Origin: Fibrobacter sp.
Lineage (GTDB): Bacteria; Fibrobacterota; Fibrobacteria; Fibrobacterales; Fibrobacteraceae
Direction of reading: 5' to 3'
Assembly (NCBI GenBank): GCA_012841225.1
Contig: DUVD01000061.1
Coordinates: 1-5,877, forward strand
DNA length: 5,877 nucleotides
The translations under genes and the position numbers were made by a program. Of this stretch, positions 1 to 5,445 are shown piece after piece. The notes beneath the pieces were generated by a model. It ran no database searches, was not told the DNA's origin, and saw only the letters and a program-made list of their open reading frames with translations. Position 1 is the first letter of the stretch, and every line of letters begins with the position of its first letter.

Positions 1-148
1 CACAATTTTTATCGCCATAAAGCATTGAGTAAGCTTCTGCAACGGAGGAGCAGCCTCTCTTCACCAAAAAACGTGCAATGATATGCGGGACTTTCACTTC
101 AGAAGCGATAGTCGAGGCGAGTAGTTCATCCATCTTATCTAAACCCAT
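1..148 (-). CDS. recJ: Probable RecJ single-strand DNA exonuclease, N-terminal fragment (partial, runs off left edge)
   Basis: Only the first 49 codons are in the window; the frame stays open to position 1. The visible peptide has the pattern seen before the DHH catalytic domain of RecJ: a short helix, then VPHIIARFLVKRGCSSVAEA, matching the family's usual 'I-x-P-x-(L/I)-A-x-x-L-x-x-R-G-x-x-x-x-x-E-A' segment. RecJ degrades single-stranded DNA 5' to 3' in recombination and repair. No catalytic motif is visible, so the call rests on this segment alone. The ATG at 148 overlaps the end of holB by 14 bases, and an in-frame TAG lies five codons upstream, so no earlier ATG, GTG or TTG start exists. 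The ATG at 133, one base after the holB stop, is an equally plausible start. Neither has a good ribosome binding site, which suggests translational coupling to holB in one transcript. Confidence 0.55.
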   Translation of the reverse strand, partial: MGLDKMDELLASTIASEVKVPHIIARFLVKRGCSSVAEAYSMLYGDKNC

Positions 149-1244
149 CGAATAATTTAATCGCTAAAGACTGAAGGGAGACTATAGAACTCGTTCTTCG
201 ACCAGCAATACGGTATATAGTGTCTTGCACTGTGTTCAGTGCAAATGTAAAAGCCTCTAAATCGGGCAGCGTAGCACAGGCCTCATTAAATTTTGGCGTT
301 GTTTCTGGTAAACGAAGGGGCACCCCAGAAATGCCACGAATCACATCTGCAATTAAAAAACTAAGCACTTCTAAAAATAAATTAGCCGTCGAAGGGTCTT
401 TCAAATCTTCTTTGTCCATACTAAAAAACAAAGAAGAATAATCTCCGGATAAAGAAGAAATTAAAAATTCAAGCGCTAAGTCTTGCAATTCTTGAGCACG
501 AGGTTCATAGTAAAGAGCACGTCCAACAGAACCTTGTGCCAAACCTAAAAGATCATCAGAAACAGAAACCCCAGCCATTTCATTAACCTTCTCACGCACT
601 TCCTTCGAAGAAAGCGGAGGCAAATTAATTGAAAGGCATCTCGACCGAATCGTTTGTAATAAATGTTCTTTTGAAGAGGTCGTCAAAATAAAATAAGTAT
701 TAGGAGGCACCTCTTCTAGCGTTTTAAGCAAAGCATTAGAAGCCGATTCGTTCATGCGATCGGCCTCAGCAATAATAACACAGCGCACCGTCTCATTTTT
801 TAGCGAAAATCGTCCCGTAAACGAGCGAATTATATCAATAGAAATTTCCGATGCTGCCGATAAATAATCGATGCTGTACGGATTTTCTATTATTTTTTTT
901 AGATAGACTTGCGTAAATTCTTCTACCGTTTTTGCGGCACTCCCTTCGGGGACGTCAGATGATTTCCGCGCCTTAGCCTCTTTACTTTCTAAAGGAATCA
1001 CCCAGTTTTCGACAGCACCAGGATCAGAGCTCATTTTACATCCAAAACAAACTCCACAAGGGCGTTGCAAAGCGCCTGTACAAGAAAGAGCCTTCGCGAG
1101 TTCCATTGCTAAAGCCTTTTTCCCGATACCGGGGAGCCCCTCTATCAAAACTGCCTGTGGAAATCTATTTTCCTTCATAGAGGCAGCTAAGCGAATTCGA
1201 GTTCGCTGTTGAGAGGGTGGGCCATTTAATTCATATTCTATCAT
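135..1244 (-). CDS. holB: DNA polymerase III delta-prime subunit (clamp loader)
   Basis: This 369-residue AAA+ protein is the delta-prime subunit of the clamp loader, which helps open the sliding clamp and place it on primed DNA. Visible in order are a P-loop GLPGIGKK (36-43) with Lys where a Thr or Ser usually follows the invariant Lys, a four-cysteine zinc module (C55, C63, C66, C69), a Walker B-like segment CVIIAEADRM (155-164), the highly typical SNALLKTLEEVP (169-180), a sensor-1 stretch ILTTSS (186-191) and the SRC motif (201-203). The remainder fits the helical lid and collar domains. The zinc module plus the ALLKTLEE and SRC motifs could also suggest DnaX, but the loss of the P-loop Thr/Ser and absence of a long C-terminal extension favour delta-prime. 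A charged insertion, roughly 74-133, separates the zinc module from Walker B. The ATG overlaps the envC stop as ATGA and lacks a strong ribosome binding site, so it is probably translationally coupled. Confidence 0.93.
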   Translation of the reverse strand: MIEYELNGPPSQQRTRIRLAASMKENRFPQAVLIEGLPGIGKKALAMELAKALSCTGALQRPCGVCFGCKMSSDPGAVENWVIPLESKEAKARKSSDVPEGSAAKTVEEFTQVYLKKIIENPYSIDYLSAASEISIDIIRSFTGRFSLKNETVRCVIIAEADRMNESASNALLKTLEEVPPNTYFILTTSSKEHLLQTIRSRCLSINLPPLSSKEVREKVNEMAGVSVSDDLLGLAQGSVGRALYYEPRAQELQDLALEFLISSLSGDYSSLFFSMDKEDLKDPSTANLFLEVLSFLIADVIRGISGVPLRLPETTPKFNEACATLPDLEAFTFALNTVQDTIYRIAGRRTSSIVSLQSLAIKLFDGFR

Positions 1245-2473
1245 TTTTCTTTAAGCCACTCTAACGGGTCTATAGTTTGTGTTCCTTGACTCACTTGAAA
1301 ATACAATTTAATTCCATTCAAAGAAGCGATATTGCCCACTTCGCCAATTTCCTCTCCATTTCGAACCAAATTTCCCTCTTGAACACGAATAGAATTTAAA
1401 TGACCATATACAGAATATAGCCCTCCATCATGCTCTATAATTACGGACGGTCCTCGACCATCAATTTCAGCAACCATCACGACCTTCCCTTTAGCAGCAG
1501 CTTTGACCTTACCTCCACGACGACCACGAATCTCTATGCCTAAATTTCGAGTCATAATATGAAGTACGGTGTGTTCTTGAAATCCATAATTAGAGATTAC
1601 AGCACCTTCCATAGGCATCGTTTTAGGGCCAACAACCTTTTCAATCACTACTGGCGGAGGCTCCTTTTTAACAGCCAATGCTAGTTTTTGCCCCTTGGCT
1701 TTCTTCTTTTTTTCTAAAGCCTTTCGTTTCGCTTCAGCTTCTTCTTTTTTTCGTTTTTCCTCTAAGCGTTTAATCAAAACAATCATCGTTTTCTGGTTTC
1801 TTTCAAATTCTTGGAGAACCTTTTTTTGAAGATTTTTATCTCGCTTTAAGGCAAAAAGCATTTCATTTTGATTCCCTATTTGAAAAACCAACTTACTCTC
1901 TTCAGAGGCTTTTTTTGAACGAAGTAATCGCAATTCTTTTAAGTGCTCGGCTTCGAGGGCTTTTTTTTCGGCGCGTTCTTTTAAGGAGGCTTGCAAACTG
2001 CTGACTAGCATTTTGTCTTCTAAAAGAAGCCTCCCCACCAAGTACAATTGTTTTTCTGGATTTTCTTTCTCTCTAAGCAAACGATAGAGAGACTCGCCTT
2101 CTCCGTAGCGACCTTGAATGTAGAGCGTTCTAATTCGCCTTTGCATAGCCGCCTGTTGCTTTGAAGTCTTGGCATCTAACGAATCTAATTCAAGAGATAA
2201 ACGACGAACAGCCCCTTCTACTGCGGCCTCATTAGAGGCAAGCATAGAAACGTACTCACGGGTCTGGGTTAAATTCTGGTCTAAAAGAGAAAGGGTATTA
2301 AAGACACTTTTTTCTTCGGTTTCCAAAAGCATTAACTGCTCTCGTTTTTTTCCTAAGTCTTTTTCTAACTCTTTCAATGCCTTTCGCTGCTCTCGAATTT
2401 GAACATCTGTTTTTAAAGAGGCGGTGTATCCTATACTCAAAAATGCGCATACTAAGAGCAATAAAAATCTCAT
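1241..2473 (-). CDS. envC: EnvC-like murein hydrolase activator (coiled coil plus degenerate LytM/M23 domain)
   Basis: This 410-residue protein starts with a signal peptide (about 1-19, hydrophobic LLLLVCAFLSIGY), so it should be periplasmic. Residues about 22-260 are rich in Lys, Glu and Leu with heptad-like spacing, predicting long coiled coils; 237-263 is extremely charged. A Pro-rich hinge (272-274) leads to a C-terminal LytM/peptidase M23 domain (about 286-407). The zinc and catalytic positions are mostly lost: the usual H-x-G-x-D reads NLGIE (310-314) and the H-x-H reads KLY (389-391); only the His of YGH (H358) remains. E. coli EnvC is similarly degenerate and activates septal amidases rather than cutting peptidoglycan itself. 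The architecture and position directly after ftsX support the same role here, with FtsX as the membrane partner. The amidase target is not in the window. A NlpD-type activator is less likely because there is no LysM domain or lipobox. Confidence 0.9.
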   Translation of the reverse strand: MRFLLLLVCAFLSIGYTASLKTDVQIREQRKALKELEKDLGKKREQLMLLETEEKSVFNTLSLLDQNLTQTREYVSMLASNEAAVEGAVRRLSLELDSLDAKTSKQQAAMQRRIRTLYIQGRYGEGESLYRLLREKENPEKQLYLVGRLLLEDKMLVSSLQASLKERAEKKALEAEHLKELRLLRSKKASEESKLVFQIGNQNEMLFALKRDKNLQKKVLQEFERNQKTMIVLIKRLEEKRKKEEAEAKRKALEKKKKAKGQKLALAVKKEPPPVVIEKVVGPKTMPMEGAVISNYGFQEHTVLHIMTRNLGIEIRGRRGGKVKAAAKGKVVMVAEIDGRGPSVIIEHDGGLYSVYGHLNSIRVQEGNLVRNGEEIGEVGNIASLNGIKLYFQVSQGTQTIDPLEWLKEK

Positions 2474-2479
2474 TGTTTC

Positions 2480-3367
2480 TTAGGTTCCTCCGGAACTATC
2501 ACTTAAGAAAAATCGACGAACAGAGCGCCAACTAAAATAAACAGATAAAAAAGTAACGAGTAGCATTACCAGCGAAAGCATCCACCCATAACCGCTCAAG
2601 TATACACCAACAATAGGCAAAACATCTTGTACTGAATTCACAATAAAAACAAAAAACAAAACAGAAAGCAAACTTCCCACAATCCCTTGGATTAAGCCCT
2701 CTAAAACAAAGGGGAACATGATAAAGAAGGTGCTACCGCCAGCGTACTTCATGTTTTCTACTAGAAGCTTTCTGGAAAACAAAGAAAGGCGCACTGAATT
2801 ACCTATGATTAAAGAAAGAGTCACAAGTAATAAAAGACTAATACAAGAAGGCCAAAACAAAAGAGAGAATTTCCAAGAAGATAATCTTTCCACCCAAGCA
2901 ATTGGTGCCTGTACAGCATCAAATGCTCTATTTCTAGAAAGCTCATTCAAAAGAGAATTTAGATAAAAAGGAGTTTTATAACGATCGTGCAAGGTGACCC
3001 TAAAGGACGGTGGCAGTGGATTTTCTGAAGCTAAAGAAAGCATCTCTTCAGAAAAGTGCTTCTTAAAGTCTTCTAAAGCGGCTGCAGGGCTTATATATTC
3101 AATAGAGTCGATCCACTTTATTTTGTAAAGGTCTTGGTGAATTAAAGCAATCGAGTCTTCAGAGATCGAATCCGTTAAGAATGCCTCAACCGTATATAAT
3201 GATTTTTCTACAGAAATCAGGCGAAAAACGCCTAAAAGTGTAACCAAACTAGCCGCAAGCAAAAGCGAACAAAGGAAAATAGTGACCAATGACGGCAAGA
3301 TAACCGTACGGTGTTGCCGTAAACTACGGAAAGATTCCGATATTAAGTACCCAAGTTGACTAAACAT
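2480..3367 (-). CDS. ftsX: Cell division protein FtsX (permease-like component of FtsEX)
   Basis: FtsX is the inner-membrane half of the FtsEX complex, which transmits ATP hydrolysis by FtsE to periplasmic peptidoglycan hydrolase regulators at the septum. From the chosen start it has 295 residues, a normal length. The cytoplasmic N-terminus (SESFRSLRQHR, 10-20) precedes TM1 (about 22-50). A periplasmic domain (about 51-163) contains NPLPPSFRVTL (116-126), a typical FtsX signature. TM2 (about 167-190) is followed by the conserved cytoplasmic loop and TM3 entry, MKYAGGSTFFIMFPFVLEG (206-224), and TM4 lies at about 259-280. The frame is open 23 codons further upstream to an ATG at 3436, but that extension does not resemble FtsX and would run into the divergent gene; ATG 3367 gives the family-like N-terminus MFSQLGYLISESFRSL. 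Its ribosome binding site is weak (CGGA, very close). envC follows after 6 bases. ftsE is not adjacent. Confidence 0.92.
   Translation of the reverse strand: MFSQLGYLISESFRSLRQHRTVILPSLVTIFLCSLLLAASLVTLLGVFRLISVEKSLYTVEAFLTDSISEDSIALIHQDLYKIKWIDSIEYISPAAALEDFKKHFSEEMLSLASENPLPPSFRVTLHDRYKTPFYLNSLLNELSRNRAFDAVQAPIAWVERLSSWKFSLLFWPSCISLLLLVTLSLIIGNSVRLSLFSRKLLVENMKYAGGSTFFIMFPFVLEGLIQGIVGSLLSVLFFVFIVNSVQDVLPIVGVYLSGYGWMLSLVMLLVTFLSVYFSWRSVRRFFLSDSSGGT
2485..2491 (-). promoter_or_regulatory. Ribosome binding site for envC inside the ftsX 3' end
   Basis: On the minus strand GGAGGAA lies 11 bases before the envC ATG at 2473. It sits in the last codons of ftsX, where GGA GGA encodes the Gly-Gly before the final Thr. 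It is the strongest Shine-Dalgarno match seen at any gene start in the window. The spacing is slightly long, and ribosomes ending ftsX would cover it, which fits coupled expression. Confidence 0.7.
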
Positions 3368-3410
3368 TTTCCGAATATAACTAAATTTCAAAAAACCAAA
3401 TTGGCTATTT
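3368..3410. promoter_or_regulatory. Divergent start region between ftsX and the ybbR-like gene
   Basis: These 43 bases are all that separates two divergent start codons, so promoters must lie here or inside the genes. Rightward, TTGACT (3356-3361, within ftsX) and TATAAC (3376-3381) each match the sigma-70 consensus at five of six positions, but their 14-base spacing is short. Leftward, TATATT (3379-3374 on the minus strand) lies six bases before the ftsX ATG; if it were a -10 element the ftsX mRNA would be almost leaderless. The region is AT-rich, contains a small CCAA-A-TTGG palindrome at 3396-3404 and shows no good ribosome binding site for the ybbR-like gene. The hexamers are visible; their use is inferred and weakly supported. 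Confidence 0.35.
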
Positions 3411-4370
3411 ATGAAACATATTGGATTAAAGATCATTGCTTTTATTTGCGGAATTGCTTTATGGCTTTACGCAATCTCACTAAAAGACTACTCCCTAACG
3501 TTGGAAGTCCCCCTCGTTTTTTCGCGGTTATCAGAAAACATCGCTACTGTCACAAAACCTCCAGAGTTCATTGAAATTCGGATCGAAGGCCGTGCTTTTG
3601 ATTTAATTCGTCTGCGCAGTTCTCGAAAAAAAGCGGCCTACATTACATTAGACCTGCACACCATCCCTCTTGGACTACAACGGTTTGAAATCACCAAAGA
3701 CAATTTTGTCTCCCCTAGTTTTCCAAATATTCACTATATAGGCACCAATGGCCTCTCCTTCATAGAACTAGAGTTTGATACAAAAGTATCTCACACCGTG
3801 CCCATCAAGCTCGCCGTAGAGATAGAGCTCGACTCTGGATTTGTCTTAATGGCAGAGCCAACTCTAAAACCAAGTGAACTCACCTTACGAGGGGCAAGAA
3901 AATCCTTAATGCGCATTTTTGAAGTGCAAACTGCTAAAGATCGCTTGCAAAAGCTTCGAGAAAGCGACTCTTTTTCTTTACCCTTAGATTTGAAAAACAT
4001 CCCCTCTAATATCGAAGCCGTTGATTCAGTAGTCAAATTACAACTAGAAATCCAGCCCGTAACCAGGATTAAAATCGACAGCATTCCAGTTCAACTCATT
4101 GGCATGTACAACCGCAAGAACTATGCCTTAGAACCTCCCATTGCAAGCATAGAAATAACAGGCGGCAAAAAAATACTAGACAGTTTAAGAAAAAAAGACA
4201 TTGAGTTATTTATCGAATTTAACCGTTTTGCCATTGAAGATACAGACAGCTTAAACCCCACAGTGCGAACACTCAAACCCGTTCAAAGCACTAGAATCAA
4301 CCCAGAAAAATTTTACCTAAAAAAAATCAACTCCGAAAATGCCTCCCCAACGCAGGGAAACACTCCATGA
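3411..4370 (+). CDS. YbbR-domain (CdaR-like) membrane-anchored protein
   Basis: The 319-residue product has a single N-terminal membrane anchor (about 5-23, LKIIAFICGIALWLYAI) followed by an exported beta-rich region with no further membrane segment. That region reads as repeated YbbR-type units: about 29-120 (VPLVF, EIRIEGRAFDLIRL), about 125-215 (VPIKLAVEIELDSGFVL, ELTLRGARKSLMRI) and about 216-305 (IPVQLIGMYNRKNYAL, IEITGGKKILDSL). The repeated 'VP-hydrophobic strand ... G-x-x-x-x-(I/L)' rhythm is the main evidence. In Firmicutes the YbbR protein CdaR binds and regulates the diadenylate cyclase CdaA; no cyclase gene is adjacent here, so that role cannot be assumed. The ATG has no clear ribosome binding site. 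The stop overlaps the tsaD start as ATGA, so the two genes are almost certainly co-transcribed. Confidence 0.78.
   Translation: MKHIGLKIIAFICGIALWLYAISLKDYSLTLEVPLVFSRLSENIATVTKPPEFIEIRIEGRAFDLIRLRSSRKKAAYITLDLHTIPLGLQRFEITKDNFVSPSFPNIHYIGTNGLSFIELEFDTKVSHTVPIKLAVEIELDSGFVLMAEPTLKPSELTLRGARKSLMRIFEVQTAKDRLQKLRESDSFSLPLDLKNIPSNIEAVDSVVKLQLEIQPVTRIKIDSIPVQLIGMYNRKNYALEPPIASIEITGGKKILDSLRKKDIELFIEFNRFAIEDTDSLNPTVRTLKPVQSTRINPEKFYLKKINSENASPTQGNTP
4354..4358 (+). promoter_or_regulatory. Ribosome binding site for tsaD
   Basis: AGGGA lies 8 bases before the tsaD ATG, inside the last codons of the ybbR-like gene. It supports the start at 4367, which also gives the usual N-terminus (M-x-x-L-G-I-E-S-S-C-D-E-T). 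Confidence 0.55.
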
Positions 4371-5374
4371 TATGGCTTGGCATTGAATCCAGTTGCGATG
4401 AAACAGCTTGTGCTGTTTTACAAGATGAGCCTTTAAAAATATTATCCAACCCTCTTTACAGTCAAATAGAAGAACACCGCCTTTATGGGGGCGTCGTTCC
4501 AGAAATTGCAGCACGAGCACACCTTCAAAAAATAGCCGTCATCGTTCAAAAAGCCATAGAAGAGGCAGGCATTTCTTTAGAAGACATTGGAGCAATTGCT
4601 TTTACTGCCGGGCCTGGATTAATGGGGCCCTTACTCGTTGGCGCTAATTTTGCAAAAGGGCTCGCTAAAGACTTAGGCATTACCGCCTACGGGGTCAATC
4701 ACTTAGAGGGTCATCTAAGCGCCGCTTGGCTCTCGCACCCCGATCTAAAACCTCCTTTTTTAACCCTAACCGTATCGGGAGGACACACCGAACTAGTTCT
4801 CGAAGAACCCGGTTTTAAATACACACTACTAGGTCGAACACGAGACGACGCCGCAGGCGAAGCCTTTGACAAGTGCGGCAAGGTATTAGGGCTACCCTAT
4901 CCAGCAGGAGCAATTGTCGGCAAATTAGGTGCAAGTGGCAATCGAAAATTCCATGCCTTTCCTAGGGCACTCAAGCACCAAGATAATGGTGAGTTTTCAT
5001 TTAGCGGTTTAAAAACATCTGTTTTACGCTACGCCGAAAGTCACACACCCGAATTCATTCAAGAGAACATCAATGACATTTGTGCTTCTTTAGAAGAAGC
5101 CATTGTAGATATTTTAGTTTCAAAAATAATCTGGGCCTTAAAAAAAACAAATATGAAAACCTTAGTCGTAGGCGGAGGAGTAAGCGCCAACTCGCTTTTA
5201 AGACTAAGATTAGAAACCTACTGCGAACGCCAACAGATTAGGCTTTGCTTCCCCGATAGAAGTTTAAGCACCGATAACGGAGCAATGATTGCCGCTGCCG
5301 CTATTAGACGTGCCAAAGAACACGCCCTTTTGAACATTTCAGAAGTAAAGCCTTGGATGCCCCTCGCCCCATAG
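4367..5374 (+). CDS. tsaD: tRNA N6-adenosine threonylcarbamoyltransferase TsaD
   Basis: TsaD transfers the threonylcarbamoyl group from threonylcarbamoyl-AMP to A37 of tRNAs that read ANN codons, forming t6A; it works in the cytoplasm with TsaB and TsaE, after TsaC makes the intermediate. The 335 residues match the family length (337 in E. coli). All signatures are present: GIESSCDET (5-13), the metal-binding H112 and H116 in NHLEGHL (111-117), TVSGGHTELV (135-144), DDAAGEAFDKCGKVLGLPYP (160-179), FSFSGLKTSV (210-219), GGGVSANS (269-276) and the metal-binding D303 in STDNGAMIAA (301-310). Nothing suggests loss of function. The start overlaps the upstream stop by four bases. None of the partner genes tsaB, tsaC or tsaE is visible in the window. 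Confidence 0.98.
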   Translation: MIWLGIESSCDETACAVLQDEPLKILSNPLYSQIEEHRLYGGVVPEIAARAHLQKIAVIVQKAIEEAGISLEDIGAIAFTAGPGLMGPLLVGANFAKGLAKDLGITAYGVNHLEGHLSAAWLSHPDLKPPFLTLTVSGGHTELVLEEPGFKYTLLGRTRDDAAGEAFDKCGKVLGLPYPAGAIVGKLGASGNRKFHAFPRALKHQDNGEFSFSGLKTSVLRYAESHTPEFIQENINDICASLEEAIVDILVSKIIWALKKTNMKTLVVGGGVSANSLLRLRLETYCERQQIRLCFPDRSLSTDNGAMIAAAAIRRAKEHALLNISEVKPWMPLAP

Positions 5375-5397
5375 TTTTTGAAATCAAAAAACACTAT
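5371..5397. repeat. AT-rich inverted repeat after tsaD
   Basis: TTTTTGA (5375-5381) and TCAAAAA (5384-5390) are perfect inverted copies around a two-base AA centre. Outer arms ATAG (5371-5374) and CTAT (5394-5397) extend the symmetry with a three-base bulge on the right. It starts inside the tsaD stop region. It is a poor intrinsic terminator: the stem has almost no GC, the two-base loop is too small, and no clean T-run follows. It may be an operator-like palindrome, a weak hairpin or a chance AT-rich symmetry. Confidence 0.4.
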
Positions 5398-5413
5398 ATT
5401 AGTAGTAGGACTT

Positions 5414-5419
5414 TACAAT
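5414..5419 (+). promoter_or_regulatory. Possible -10 element for the small secreted protein gene
   Basis: TACAAT matches the sigma-70 -10 consensus at five of six positions and lies 26 bases before the GTG start at 5446. No convincing -35 hexamer is found 16-18 bases upstream, so this may be a weak, activated or absent promoter. Read-through from tsaD is equally possible across the 71-base spacer. Confidence 0.25.
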
Positions 5420-5445
5420 AAAGCGCACTTAACCGGGAACAAATT

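Noticed and set aside
220..441. Plus-strand open frame of 73 codons
   Set aside because: It lies entirely opposite holB, whose motifs are clear; the peptide has no recognisable feature and no neighbour on its strand.
2169..2402. Plus-strand open frame of 77 codons
   Set aside because: Antisense to the coiled-coil part of envC; the Ser/Arg-rich product is the usual shadow of a Lys/Glu/Leu-rich gene.
2718..2966. Plus-strand open frame of 82 codons
   Set aside because: Antisense to ftsX membrane segments, with no domain or start signal of its own.
3368..3436. 23-codon N-terminal extension of FtsX to ATG 3436
   Set aside because: The extension is unlike FtsX N-termini, would overlap the divergent coding sequence by 26 bases, and ATG 3367 gives a typical start.
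3356..3574. Plus-strand open frame of 72 codons across the divergent start region
   Set aside because: It overlaps the start of the ybbR-like gene in another frame; that frame has a membrane anchor and YbbR repeats, this one has nothing.
3791..4084. Minus-strand open frame of 97 codons
   Set aside because: Antisense shadow of the ybbR-like gene, with no recognisable domain.
4317..4520. Minus-strand open frame of 67 codons
   Set aside because: Covers the ybbR/tsaD junction in antisense; the opposite strand there encodes the invariant TsaD N-terminus.
5375..5400. Rho-independent terminator after tsaD
   Set aside because: The inverted repeat has a near all-AT stem, a two-base loop and no downstream T-run.
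5378..5400. Promoter TTGAAA (5378-5383) with TATATT (5395-5400)
   Set aside because: The spacer is only 11 bases, far too short for a sigma-70 promoter.
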